Assembly (NCBI RefSeq): GCF_004168035.1
Contig: NZ_SDPU01000034.1
Location: 62,001 to 126,000, forward strand
Source: Nocardioides iriomotensis
GTDB taxonomy: Bacteria > Actinomycetota > Actinomycetes > Propionibacteriales > Nocardioidaceae
Length of the DNA: 64,000 bases
Direction: 5' to 3'
Shown one piece after another: positions 1 through 8,891 of this stretch; the stretch's first letter is position 1; every line of letters begins with the position of its first letter. The position numbers and the translations under genes are program-made. Below the pieces are notes generated by a model, which did not search any database, was not told the origin of the DNA, and worked only from the letters and a program-made list of their open reading frames with translations.

Positions 1-124
1 GCAACGACATCCCGACGCAGCCGGTCATCGCCGTGACGGCCGGGATGGTCTCGTCCCGGACGAGCGCGATGCCCTCGTCGATCTTGGTGCGGTCTGCCTG
101 GAGGTGGGTGGTACGTGCGTGCAC
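1..124 (-). CDS. Small ABM-like hypothetical protein, partial at left edge
   Basis: Only the first 41 codons are in the window; the gene runs off the left edge. The GTG start at 122-124 (minus strand) is preceded by AGAGGAG five bases upstream, which fixes the start. The visible protein begins MHARTTHLQADRTK and continues with an IDEGIALVRDE-type segment and a GCVGMSL segment. This resembles small dimeric alpha/beta-barrel proteins of the antibiotic-biosynthesis-monooxygenase (ABM) type, which often have an 'mpaltamdGcvG' strand. That is family recall from a short fragment, so the fold is only a suggestion and no substrate can be proposed. Confidence 0.6.
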   Translation of the reverse strand, partial: MHARTTHLQADRTKIDEGIALVRDETIPAVTAMTGCVGMSL

Positions 125-438
125 GACGACTCCTCTGCTCGAGGCGGCGCCCCGACGGCGCTGCCGTCCCGGCCCACGCTGCTACCGCCGACCCGTGGGG
201 GCAATAGCACCTTCAGCCCGTGCGTGAGCGCGGCGGCGAGGCGGCTCAGGCGTACCGGCCGCGACGGCAGGGACCGGTGCCGTCTTGGTCCCGGAATGTC
301 CGAGGAGGTCGTGGATGGGGAGGCCGGTGCTCCACACGCTCGTGTGCCTCGGGGTCGACCCGGGGCCCGCCGGCGGCAAGGGCCGGCCCGCCTGACGAGG
401 ACGTTTCGGCCGCGGACCGGGCGGGCACCCCCTCTTCG
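125..438. other. Intergenic stretch, no recognisable gene
   Basis: About 314 bases lie between the divergent starts of the edge gene and the cation efflux gene. Short open frames exist on both strands, but their translations are Arg/Pro/Gly-rich and match nothing I recognise. I see no tRNA, strong terminator or clear promoter. Part of it could be an N-terminal extension of the downstream efflux gene, whose frame stays open back to a GTG at 220. Confidence 0.5.
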
Positions 439-1413
439 ATGGACGAGCGCGAGACCCTCGGTCCGCCCGGCGACGACGACGCCGAGAGCGGCAGCGGCGA
501 GTCGACGACCACCGTCGTCATCGCGTTCTTCGCGAACCTGGCCATCGCGGTCGCCAAGACCGTGGTGGCGCTCGCGACCGGGTCGGCCTCGATGCTGGCC
601 GAGTCCGCGCACTCCTGGGCCGACACGGGCAACCAGGTCCTGCTGTACATCGCCGACCGGCGCAGCCGCAAGCCTGCCGACGAGGCGCACCCGCTCGGGT
701 ACGGGCGCGAGGCCTACGTGTGGGCGCTGGTCGCGGCCTTCGGCCTGTTCACCGCGGGCGCGGTGGTCTCGGTGTGGGAGGGCGTGTCCAAGCTCTTCGC
801 CGCGGAGAGCGACGAGGTGTCCTACACCTGGGCGTACGTCGTGCTGGCGCTGGCGTTCGTGTTCGAGGGCATCTCGTTCGCCCAGGCCTACCGGCAGACC
901 CGCCGCGAGGCCCGGCCGCTCGACCGGCGCGTGCTCGAGCACGCCTTCGAGACCAGTGACCCCACGCTGCGTGCGGTGTTCGCCGAGGACTCCGCGGCGC
1001 TGCTCGGTCTGGTCGTCGCGGCCATCGGCGTCTTCCTGCACCAAGTGACCGGGAACCCCGTGTACGACGCGATCGGGTCGATCGTCGTGGGCGTCCTGCT
1101 CGGCGTGGTCGCGGTGGTGCTGATCAACCAGAACCGCCGCTACCTCACCGGGCAGCAGAGCGACCCCGAGGTGCGCCGCCTGGCGGTGGATCGGGTGAAG
1201 CGGCTGCCCGGGGTCGCGCGGGTGACCTACCTGCGGCTGGAGTACGTCGGTCCGCGGCAGATGTTCCTCACCGCGCGGATCGACCTGGACGGCGAGCCGC
1301 GCGAGACGCAGATCGCCCAGATGCTGCGGGACCTCGAGACCGAGCTGACCGACGAGCGCTACGTGCGGGCCGCCGTGCTGTCGCTCGCGACGCCGGACGA
1401 GCCGGACCTCTGA
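439..1413 (+). CDS. Cation diffusion facilitator (CDF) family efflux transporter
   Basis: A 324-residue membrane protein predicted to export divalent metal ions in exchange for protons. The CDF signature is visible. TM1 is around residues 24-46. The TM2 metal-site motif HSWAD (H58, D62) follows SMLAES, then the loop HPLGYGRE (about 84-91), matching the usual HPFGHGR. A later acidic pair, FAEDSAALLG, marks the TM5 site. The C-terminal half holds a cytoplasmic ferredoxin-like domain (RVKRLPGVARVTYLRLEYVG region). The ATG at 439 puts a short acidic N-terminus before TM1 and gives family-typical length. There is no strong Shine-Dalgarno there, so an upstream GTG (220 is the longest) cannot be excluded. 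The metal is not predictable. Neighbours are unrelated. Confidence 0.85.
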   Translation: MDERETLGPPGDDDAESGSGESTTTVVIAFFANLAIAVAKTVVALATGSASMLAESAHSWADTGNQVLLYIADRRSRKPADEAHPLGYGREAYVWALVAAFGLFTAGAVVSVWEGVSKLFAAESDEVSYTWAYVVLALAFVFEGISFAQAYRQTRREARPLDRRVLEHAFETSDPTLRAVFAEDSAALLGLVVAAIGVFLHQVTGNPVYDAIGSIVVGVLLGVVAVVLINQNRRYLTGQQSDPEVRRLAVDRVKRLPGVARVTYLRLEYVGPRQMFLTARIDLDGEPRETQIAQMLRDLETELTDERYVRAAVLSLATPDEPDL

Positions 1414-1471
1414 ACCGGCTGATGACGAAGGACCCTGGTCCGCGCGCGAGGAACCGTCCGACGCTCGTGCC

Positions 1472-2161
1472 ATGACGTCGGCACGCAGGCTCGTGGGCCT
1501 GGCCGGAGCGGCGACCGCCGCCTACGGGGTGTGGGTGCGCCCGCGGCTGCTGCGGTGGGGCGCCACCGACGCGGAGCTCCACGGACCGTTCCCGCACCCG
1601 GAGGTGGTGCCCGATGGTCGACGGTCCGGGACGATGGCCGTCACCATCGACGCCCCGCCGGACCAGGTGTGGCCGTGGTTGCTCCAGATCGGCTGGGACC
1701 GCGCCGGCTGGTACTCCTGGGACCACCTCGACAACGCGGGTCGTCCGTCCGCCCGTGAGGTGCACGCCGAGTGGCAGGACCTCGCCGTCGGCGACCGGCT
1801 GAGGTTCTGGGCGCCCGGCGCCGGCGTGCTGGACTCCTACGAGGTCGCGGTGGTCGAGCCGCACCGGTTCCTCGGGCTGTACGGGCTGAGCGACCTGCAG
1901 GGCCACCTCCTCGACCCCGGACGACCTCGGCCCTCGGTCTACGTGGAGGGGCTCTGGGGCTTCCGCCTCGAGGAGGTGCCGGGCGGTGGCACGCGGCTCG
2001 TCAGCAGCGGCTACCAGACGCTCCGGCCACGGTGGCTCGAGCGCTTCTTCTACGAGTGGGTCCTCGCCCCGGTCGTGTGGGTGATGACGTCGCGCATGCT
2101 GGCCGTGATCAAGCGGAACGTCGAAGGAGCCGCCCGCCGTACGCCCGCTCTCGCGACCTAG
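1472..2161 (+). CDS. SRPBCC-fold (polyketide cyclase-like) protein with N-terminal hydrophobic segment
   Basis: 229 residues. Residues 5-22 form a short hydrophobic stretch (VGLAGAATAAYGVWV) that could be a membrane anchor. The rest has the pattern of SRPBCC/START-like hydrophobic-pocket proteins: a strand TMAVTIDAPPDQVWPWLLQIG, then DRAGWYSWD, then VGDRLRFWAPGAGVLDSYEVAVVEPHR, and a C-terminal helix rich in W and F. Such proteins bind lipids or aromatic molecules, or serve as aromatase/cyclases; the ligand here is unknown. The ATG at 1472 is the first good start after the efflux gene (58 bases). The stop codon TAG at 2159-2161 runs into the ribosome site of the following cupin gene, so the two genes are probably cotranscribed. 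Confidence 0.7.
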   Translation: MTSARRLVGLAGAATAAYGVWVRPRLLRWGATDAELHGPFPHPEVVPDGRRSGTMAVTIDAPPDQVWPWLLQIGWDRAGWYSWDHLDNAGRPSAREVHAEWQDLAVGDRLRFWAPGAGVLDSYEVAVVEPHRFLGLYGLSDLQGHLLDPGRPRPSVYVEGLWGFRLEEVPGGGTRLVSSGYQTLRPRWLERFFYEWVLAPVVWVMTSRMLAVIKRNVEGAARRTPALAT

Positions 2162-2171
2162 GGTGGGCGAC

Positions 2172-2504
2172 ATGCAGACCACCTCGCTGACGGCACTCGC
2201 GCACCAGCAGCTCGACGCCGCTCGCGCGGCGGCCTCGGGACGGTCGGCCGTCACGGTGTACGGCGGTCGCGAGCACGACCTTCGGCAGACGCTGATCGCG
2301 ATGACGGCCGGGACGGTCCTCGGCGAGCACGAGTCACCGGGGGAGGCGACCCTGCAGGTGATCGAGGGACGGGTGGTGCTGCACGCCGACGGCGACCAGC
2401 GAGAGGCCGGGGTGGGGGACCACGTCGTGATCCCGCCGCAGCGTCACGACCTCTCCGCCGTGGCGGACTCGGTCGTGCTGCTGACGGTCGCCACCCGCGC
2501 CTGA
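2172..2504 (+). CDS. Small cupin-domain protein
   Basis: A 110-residue single-domain cupin. The glycine-rich turns of the beta-barrel are visible: AGTVLGEHESPGEATLQVIEGRV, then GVGDHVVIPPQRHDLSAVADSVVLL. Cupin motif 1 is degenerate (H at EHES, then E, no HxH pair) and motif 2 keeps PPQRHDL with one histidine, so a metal site may be partial. The ATG at 2172 is preceded by AGGGTGG. A GTG at 2163 in the same frame is less likely because it leaves no room for that site. It sits 10 bases behind the SRPBCC gene. Function unknown; homologues are often annotated as cupin or LuxR-region proteins. Confidence 0.7.
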   Translation: MQTTSLTALAHQQLDAARAAASGRSAVTVYGGREHDLRQTLIAMTAGTVLGEHESPGEATLQVIEGRVVLHADGDQREAGVGDHVVIPPQRHDLSAVADSVVLLTVATRA

Positions 2505-2523
2505 CCTCGCCGGGACGGTCAGG
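2500..2523. terminator. Bidirectional hairpin between convergent genes
   Basis: The arms CCTGACC (2500-2506) and GGTCAGG (2517-2523) form a perfect 7-bp stem with a 10-base loop. It overlaps the stop codons of the cupin gene (plus) and the formate dehydrogenase membrane subunit gene (minus), so it can serve both. There is no T-tract, as is common in high-GC actinobacteria. Confidence 0.6.
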
Positions 2524-3565
2524 ACCAGCGGACCGGCTCGCCGCGGTCGAGCCGCTCGCGCTGCGGCACGACGGTGTAGCGCGGGTCCTTGGCCGACGCC
2601 TGCCCGGCTTCGAAGACCCCGAACCGCGTGCAGGCCGACCCGGCCAGCAGCGCGGCGCCGGACAGGACGGCGGCGGTGCGGCTGCGGCCGGCGAGCAGCG
2701 ACCCCGCGGCGCCGCCGATGGTCAGCCACCGCGACGCGCGCATCAGCCGGCCGGCCTTGCCCTGGTGCAGCGGCTCGGCGGTGATGCCCATCGACCGCTC
2801 CATGCGCCGCTCGGCCAGCAGCTCCACGACGGCGCCGCCGAGGGCGAGGCGGCGGGCGGGACCGGTCTCGGCGACCGGCGCGGCGAGCATGCCCATGCCG
2901 CCGGAGGCCGCGGCGGCCGAGGACGTGAAGACGAAGGGCAGCTCGCGGTAGGCCTCGTGCCACGACGGCGTGGCGGTGTCGGCCAGCAGCACCGCGGTGT
3001 ACGACGCCACGGGCGGCGCCATCACGGCGGCGACGAGCCCGGCCGGGCGGCCCAGCCGCGACACCAGCCGCAGCGGCCAGCGGCGGCGGAGCGGGCCGGG
3101 CAGCGCGTCGACCACCTCCGCGGCGGCGGCGAGGCCGGCGAACGGGCCGTAGCCCGACAGGATCCAGGTGCCGACGGACATGGGCGAGGTGAGCTTGGCC
3201 GTGCGCAGCATGTTGAGGAAGCGCGCGGGCCGGCCGAGGTCGTGGACCAGCGCGACCATCGAGAAGCCGAGGGCGCCGAGCGCGGAGAACCGGCTCGCCC
3301 GGCGCAGGGCGGGGCGGCCGGTGAGGTCGGCGCCGGCGGCGAGCAGGGAGGAGCCTGCCGCGAGGCCACCGGAGAACAGGTACGCGGGGATGTCCGCCTC
3401 CCACGGCGACGGCTTCACCACGGGCCGGCCGTAGTAGGAGGTGAACTCCGCGTCGGGGACGACGGAGCCGTCGCGACGTCCGCCCGGGCTGCCGCGGTGT
3501 CGGGACGTGACGGCGTCCTGCAGGCGCTGGCCGCGTTGCGCCGCCCGCAGCTGGTCGTCGCTCAT
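2519..3565 (-). CDS. NrfD-family membrane subunit of formate dehydrogenase
   Basis: 348 residues, hydrophobic, with repeated helices (about residues 55-75, 85-105, 120-145, 165-190, 205-225, 290-310). The family is NrfD/PsrC: quinone-interacting membrane subunits that take electrons from an Fe-S subunit. The HDLGRPARFLNML segment and the SPMSVGTWILSGYG segment are typical NrfD landmarks. Its start ATG overlaps the stop of the Fe-S subunit gene by 4 bases (3562-3565), so translation is coupled. Together with the two genes upstream it forms a membrane-bound formate:quinone oxidoreductase. It uses an NrfD-type anchor, not the cytochrome b (FdnI) type of E. coli FDH-N. Convergent with the cupin gene. 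Confidence 0.85.
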   Translation of the reverse strand: MSDDQLRAAQRGQRLQDAVTSRHRGSPGGRRDGSVVPDAEFTSYYGRPVVKPSPWEADIPAYLFSGGLAAGSSLLAAGADLTGRPALRRASRFSALGALGFSMVALVHDLGRPARFLNMLRTAKLTSPMSVGTWILSGYGPFAGLAAAAEVVDALPGPLRRRWPLRLVSRLGRPAGLVAAVMAPPVASYTAVLLADTATPSWHEAYRELPFVFTSSAAAASGGMGMLAAPVAETGPARRLALGGAVVELLAERRMERSMGITAEPLHQGKAGRLMRASRWLTIGGAAGSLLAGRSRTAAVLSGAALLAGSACTRFGVFEAGQASAKDPRYTVVPQRERLDRGEPVRWS

Positions 3566-4512
3566 CCGCGCCTCCCCGCGAACGCGACCGCGGCCCCGAC
3601 GAGCAGTGCGGCCGCCGCTGCCGAAGCGCGGCGGAACATGTGGGGCAGATCGCGGGTGGTGACGACCGGGTCGGGCGGGAGGCCGTAGACCTCGGGCTCG
3701 TCGAGCAGCAGGAAGAACGCACCGGCGCCGCCGACGCCGTCGTCGGGATCGGCGCCGTACAGGCGGGCGTCCATGACCCCGGCCTCGTGCAGCTGCTCCA
3801 CGCGCGCCTTGGCCCGCTCGCGCAGCTCGTCGACGTCGCCGTACTGGATCGACTCGGTGGGGCAGGCCTGCGCGCAGGCGGGCCGTTGGCCGTCGCCGAT
3901 CCGGTCGTAGCAGAGCGTGCACTTCTGCGCGATGCCGACGTTCTTGGCGCCCTCGGGGCCGGTGCGCCGCTCGATCACGCCGTAGGGGCAGGCGGGTACG
4001 CAGTAGCCGCAGCCGTTGCAGATGTCGGGCTGGACGACGACCGTGCCGAACTCGGTGCGGAACAGCGAGCCGGTCGGGCACACGTCGAGGCACGCGGCGT
4101 GGGTGCAGTGCTTGCAGACGTCGGACGACATGAGCCAGCGGAAGTCGGGCAGCTCCTCGGTCGCCTGCGCGCCTTCCGGCGAGGTGGGCGGCGGGGGACC
4201 GGGCATGCCGAGGTCGACCGTGCCCGCGCCGTCAGTGGCCGCGGCGGGTGCGGCGGGTTGCTCGACGAACGCGACGTGCCGCCAGGTGTTGGCGCTCAGC
4301 GAGACGGTGTTGTCGTAGGACATGCCGGTCAGGGAGAACCCGTCGTCGGGGATCTCGTTCCACTCCTTGCAGGCCACCTCGCAGGCCTTGCAGCCGATGC
4401 ACACCGAGGTGTCGGTGAAGAACCCCTTGCGCGCGGGCGGGTCGACGTACCCGGCCTCCGCCGCCGGGTCGACGGGACCGAACAGGCTGTGCTCGCCGAT
4501 CAGGGGCTTCAC
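3562..4512 (-). CDS. Formate dehydrogenase Fe-S (beta) subunit, four-cluster ferredoxin type
   Basis: 316 residues, HybA/FdnH-like. It carries electrons from the molybdenum or tungsten subunit to the NrfD-type membrane subunit. Four cysteine groups are visible in order: CIGCKACEVAC (about residues 38-48), CKHCTHAACLDVC (133-145), CNGCGYCVPAC (165-175), and CTLCYDRIGDG followed by CAQAC, enough for four [4Fe-4S] clusters. There is no twin-arginine leader and no clear C-terminal anchor helix until an Ala-rich stretch at the very end (RASAAAAALLVGAAVAFAG). That stretch could be one transmembrane helix, as in FdnH. The start overlaps the end of the catalytic subunit gene by four bases (4509-4512). 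Confidence 0.9.
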   Translation of the reverse strand: MKPLIGEHSLFGPVDPAAEAGYVDPPARKGFFTDTSVCIGCKACEVACKEWNEIPDDGFSLTGMSYDNTVSLSANTWRHVAFVEQPAAPAAATDGAGTVDLGMPGPPPPTSPEGAQATEELPDFRWLMSSDVCKHCTHAACLDVCPTGSLFRTEFGTVVVQPDICNGCGYCVPACPYGVIERRTGPEGAKNVGIAQKCTLCYDRIGDGQRPACAQACPTESIQYGDVDELRERAKARVEQLHEAGVMDARLYGADPDDGVGGAGAFFLLLDEPEVYGLPPDPVVTTRDLPHMFRRASAAAAALLVGAAVAFAGRRG

Positions 4513-7500
4513 GGGTCGCCGTCCTCCTTGCGCATCACGGGGTCACGGTGGTCGTGCACGTCGGCGTCGGGACCGACGGTGACGATCGGGGTGCCGGGGT
4601 CGACGTCGACGCCCGAGCGCTCCTTGTACGACGCCACCAGGTCGAGCACCGCGCGGCCGCGCGGCCGGCGACCGGGCAGGACGTCGCAGGTGCCCACCTT
4701 GGACTCCTGGATCAGCACGTTGGGGTCGAGGGCGATGCCGAGCAGGTCGTTGGCCGAGTCGCCGGTGACGAAGCCGCCGGAGCCCCAGTGGTACGGCAGC
4801 CACACCGTGTGGACGGTGCGGCCGTCGACGCGGAGCGGGCGGAGCCGCTCGGTCACGAGCACCCGCCCCTCGATCGCGGCGCGGGACGTGACCACGTGAC
4901 ACCAGCCGCCGTGCTGGAGCCCACGCTCGGCGGCCAGCGCGGGGGAGACCTCGACGAACATCTCCGGCTGGAGCTCGGCGAGGTACTGCAGGTAGCGGCT
5001 CATCCCGCCGGCCGTGTGGTGCTCGGTCAGCCGGCTGGTGGTGAACACGAAGGGGTAGACGTCGCTGTGCAGCTCCGGCGGGCTGGGGTTCATCGGGTTG
5101 TCGTCGCGGTCGTACTCCTTGCGGGTCGGGTTGGCCTGCTGGCCGTAGAGCACGTTGCGGAACGGGCTCTCGACCGGCTCGTAGTGCGTCGGCAGCGGCC
5201 CGTCGATCAGGCCCTGCGGCACGAACAGCGAGCCCTTCCCGTCGCCCTGCATGATGAACGGGTCGTTGCCCGCGATCGCGGCGATCCCGCCCTGGCCCTC
5301 GTCAGGCCGGTACGTCGGCGGTTTGGTGCGCTCGAAGTCGGGGACGTCGTCGCCGGTCCACTCGCCGTTCTCGCCCTTGTCGGGGTCCCACCAGACCAGC
5401 CGCTTGCGCTCGCTCCACGGGTTGCCGTCGGGATCGGCCGAGGCCCGGTTGTAGAGGTTGCGGCGGTTGGCCGGCCACGCCCAGCCCCACTCCGGCGCGA
5501 CGTACGACTGCTCGCGGCCGGGCTTGCGGCGCGCGGCCTGGTTGACGCCGTCGGCGTACACGCCGGTGTAGATCCAGCAGCCGCCCAGCGTCGACCCGTC
5601 GTCCTTCATCTCGGTGAACGACGAGAGCGGCCGGCCCGTCGCGACCTCGTAGCCGTTGATCTCCTTGAGCACCGCCTCGGCGGAGGGCTCGTCGTGCTCG
5701 CCGTGCAGCGGGTAGTCCCAGGCGAGGTCGAGCAGCGGCCGGTCGCGCTCCTCGGTGGAGTCCGCCAGACGCTCGCGGACCATCCGGCCCAGGTGGTAGA
5801 AGAACCACAGCTCCGAGCGGGCGTCGCCCGGCGGCTCGACCGCCTTGGTGCGCCACTGCAGCATCCGCTGCGTCTGGGTGAAGGTGCCTTCCTTCTCGAC
5901 GTGCGAGGCGGCCGGGAAGAGGAACACCTCGGTGCGGCACTCCTCGGGCACGATCTCGCCGGTCTCGACCTCGGGGCTGTTCTTCCAGAACGTCGCGCTC
6001 TCGATCTCGAACAGGTCGCGCACGACCAGCCAGTCGAGGTTGGCCATGCCGAGCCGCTGGGCCCGTCCGTGGGCGGACCCGACCGCGGGGTTCTGGCCGA
6101 GCAGGAAGTAGCCCTTCACCTTGCCGTCGATCATGTCCATGACCGTGCGGTAGGTGCCGTGGTCGCCGGTGATGCGGGGCAGGTAGTCGAAGCAGAAGTC
6201 GTTGTCGGCCGTCGCCGCGTCGCCCCAGTAGGCCTTGAGCAGGTTGACCGCGTAGGCGCCGGCGTTGTCCCAGAAGCCCTTCGACCCCGGGTGCCGGACG
6301 CTGTCGATCCAGTCCTGGAACGACTCGTGCTGGTTGGCGTTGGGCATCGGCAGGTAGCCGGGCAGGATGTTGAACAGCGTCGGGATGTCGGTCGAGCCCT
6401 GGATGCTCGCGTGCCCGCGCAGCGCCATGATCCCGCCTCCGGGCCGGCCCATGTTGCCGAGGAGCAGCTGGAGGATCGCGCCGGTGCGGATGTACTGCAC
6501 CCCGACGCTGTGCTGGGTCCAGCCGACCGAGTAGACGAGCGCGGTCGTGCGCTCGCGTCCGGAGGCCTCGGTCCACGCCCGGCAGACCTCGAGGAACTCC
6601 TCCTGCGACACCCCGCAGACCCGCTCGACCAGCTCCGGGGTGTAGCGGGAGTAGTGCCGCTTCAGGACCTGGTAGACGCACCGGGGGTGCTGCAGCGTCG
6701 GGTCGCGCGGCGGGTCGCCCTCGACGTTGAGGCCGTGCGTCTCGTGCTGGAGCGCGCTGGCCGTCTCGCGCTGCTCCTCGTGCTGCTGGCGCCCCTGGCC
6801 CTCCTGCTTCTGCCCGGCGTCGGCGTACTGCCAGCTCGCCGGGTCGTAGGTGCGGGTCTCGGGGTCGAAGCCGGAGAACAGGCCGTCGAGGTCGTCGGTG
6901 TCCTGGAAGTCCTCGCTGAGGATCGTCGCCGCGTTGGTGTAGGCCACGACGTACTCACGGAAGTCGAGCTCGTTCTGCAGGACGTGGTTGATGACGCCGC
7001 CGAGGAACGCGATGTCGGTGCCGACCCGGATCGGCACGAACTGGTCGGCCAGCGCGCTCGTGCGGGTGAACCGCGGGTCGACGTGGATGACCTTCGCGCC
7101 GCGCGCCTTGGCCTCCATCACCCACTGGAACCCGACGGGATGCGCCTCCGCCATGTTGGAGCCCTGGATCACGATGCAGTCGGCGTTGGCCAGGTCCTGC
7201 AGGAACGTCGTGGCGCCGCCACGACCGAAGCTCGTCCCCAGACCGGGGACGGTGGCGGAGTGTCAAATACGGGCCTGGTTCTCGATCTGGATCGCGCCCA
7301 TCGCCGTGAACAGCTTCTTGATGAGGTAGTTCTCCTCGTTGTCGAGGGTCGCTCCTCCGAGGCTGGCGATGCCGAGCGTGCGACGCACGCGGCGGTTCTT
7401 CTCGTCGATGTCCTGCCAGGTGTCGTTGCGCGCCTTGACGACGCGGTCGGCAACCATCTCCATGGCGGTGCCGAGGTCGAGCTCCTGCCACTCGGTGGCG

Positions 7501-7826
7501 TACGGCGCCCGGTAGCGGATGGTCTGCTGCCGCAGCGGGCTGGTGACGAGGTTCTTGCTGGCCGAGCCCTTGGGGCAGAGCCGGCCGCGGTTCACCGGGC
7601 TGTCGGGGTCGCCCTCGATCTGGACGACCTTCTCGTCCTTGACGAACACGCGCTGGGCGCAGCCGACGGCGCAGTAGGGGCAGACGCTGCCGACGACGCG
7701 GTCGGCGGTCTTGGTGCGCGGGGTGAGCTCTTCGGTGTCCCGGGACCGGGCGGCCGGGCCGCGCCCGAGCACATCGGGGCCGCGGAGCTGGCGCAGCACC
7801 GGCCAGTCCAGCGGCGTCCTCACCAT
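4509..7826 (-). CDS. fdhA: Selenocysteine-containing formate dehydrogenase, catalytic alpha subunit
   Basis: The frame is open from the ATG at 7826 to 4509 except for one UGA at 7263-7265. Read as selenocysteine, this gives a 1105-residue molybdopterin formate dehydrogenase with Sec at 188. Near the N-terminus the [4Fe-4S] motif is CPYCAVGC (C49, C52, C56) with C84, then K86. The Sec context (ENQARI-U-HSATVPGLG) is the canonical FDH active site, followed by the conserved His. Downstream are the bis-MGD binding blocks (QGSNMAEAHPVGFQW, GQNPAVGSAHGRAQRLG, the C-terminal PYHWGSGGFVTGDSAN). AAGGA lies about seven bases before the ATG. No twin-arginine signal is visible at the N-terminus, unlike E. 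coli FdnG. The gene heads the fdhA-Fe-S-NrfD operon and sits beside selD and the other sel genes, which makes the UGA reading secure. Confidence 0.95.
7216..7265 (-). promoter_or_regulatory. Bacterial SECIS element with recoded UGA
   Basis: On the minus strand the UGA (7265-7263) is followed by a two-storey hairpin. The lower stem is CCGCCAC (7258-7252) with GTGGCGG (7222-7216), seven perfect pairs. The upper stem is GTCCCC (7250-7245) with GGGGAC (7239-7234), six perfect pairs. The apical loop is GGTCT (7244-7240). The loop matches the GGUCU loop that SelB recognises in E. coli fdh messages, and the 18 bases between UGA and loop fall in the accepted range. The hairpin lies inside the coding sequence, as expected for bacteria. 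Confidence 0.93.
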
Positions 7827-7894
7827 GCGCCGTCCTTCCCCTCGAACATCGTCCGTTGCCTACCCAGCGCTCTCCTGCATCATGCCCGGTCGCC

Positions 7895-8869
7895 TCAGAC
7901 GACCTCCAGGATCGACTCGCCCGCCGGCAGCAGCTCGCCGACCACCGGGTGGCCCGGCAGCTCGCCGGCGACCAGCAGGCCGCCGGAGGTCTGCGCGTCC
8001 GCGAGCAGGACCAGCTCGTCCTCGTCGACCCGCGACCGCAGCTGCGGCCGCACCCAGTCGAGGTTGCGCCGGCTGCCTCCCGGCACGAACCCCGCGGCGA
8101 GCGACTCGCGCGCCCCCTCGACGTACGGCACCGCGGCGGAGTCGATGCGCGCCGAGACCCCGCTGGCGCGGGCCAGCTTGAGCAGGTGCCCCAGCAGGCC
8201 GAACCCGGTCACGTCGGTGGCGCAGGTCGCGCCGGCGTCGAGCGCGGCCCGCGCGGCGTCCCGGTTGAGCGTGGTCATCACCTCGACGGCCTCGGGGAAG
8301 CGGTCGCCGGTCGCCTTGTGTCTGTTGTTGAGCACGCCGAGGCCGAGCGGCTTGGTCAGCGTCAGCGGCGTGCCCGCGCGGCCGGCGTCGTTGCGCAGCA
8401 GCCGCTGGGGGTCGGCGAGGCCGGTGACGGCCAGGCCGTACTTCGGCTCCCGGTCGTCGATGCTGTGCCCGCCGGCCAGGTGCGTCTCGGCCTCCTTGCA
8501 CACGTCGGCGCCGCCGCGCAGCACGTCGGCCGCGACGTCGAACGGGATCACGTCGCGCGGCCACGCGAGCAGGTTGACCGCGACGAGCGGGGTGCCGCCC
8601 ATCGCGTAGACGTCGGACAGCGCGTTGGCCGCCGCGATCCGGCCCCAGTCGTAGGGGTCGTCGACGACGGGGGTGAAGAAGTCGGCGGTGACGACGACCG
8701 CCCGGTCGCCGTCGATGCGTACGGCGGCCGCGTCGTCGCCGTGGTCGAGCCCGACGAGCAGGTCACCCCCGGCGCGGCCGGCGTCCAGGCCGCCGAGCAC
8801 CCGCTCGAGCTCGCCGGGCGGGACCTTGCAGGCGCAACCGCCGCCGGCGGCGAACTGGGTGAGGCGCAC
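7895..8869 (-). CDS. selD: Selenide, water dikinase (selenophosphate synthetase)
   Basis: 324 residues. It makes selenophosphate from selenide and ATP, the selenium donor for SelA. The N-terminal active-site segment GGGCACKVPP carries C12 and K15, equivalent to the Cys/Lys pair of E. coli SelD. This copy therefore uses Cys, not Sec. Next come DDAAAVRIDGDRAVVVTADFFTPVVDDPYDWGRIAAANALSDVYAMGG (AIRS-type N domain; ATP and Mg Asp residues) and the AIRS C domain with TDVTGFGLLGHL. GTG start at 8869 with TGGGGA before it. It lies 68 bases upstream of fdhA on the same strand, so selenium donor synthesis and the selenoenzyme are probably cotranscribed. Confidence 0.95.
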   Translation of the reverse strand: MRLTQFAAGGGCACKVPPGELERVLGGLDAGRAGGDLLVGLDHGDDAAAVRIDGDRAVVVTADFFTPVVDDPYDWGRIAAANALSDVYAMGGTPLVAVNLLAWPRDVIPFDVAADVLRGGADVCKEAETHLAGGHSIDDREPKYGLAVTGLADPQRLLRNDAGRAGTPLTLTKPLGLGVLNNRHKATGDRFPEAVEVMTTLNRDAARAALDAGATCATDVTGFGLLGHLLKLARASGVSARIDSAAVPYVEGARESLAAGFVPGGSRRNLDWVRPQLRSRVDEDELVLLADAQTSGGLLVAGELPGHPVVGELLPAGESILEVV

Positions 8870-8891
8870 GTCCCCAACCTACGCACCCGCG

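Noticed and set aside
7263-7826. A truncated formate dehydrogenase (187 codons) ending at UGA, as a pseudogene
   Set aside because: The frame resumes immediately with conserved sequence, the UGA occupies the Sec site, a SECIS hairpin follows, and the sel genes are present.
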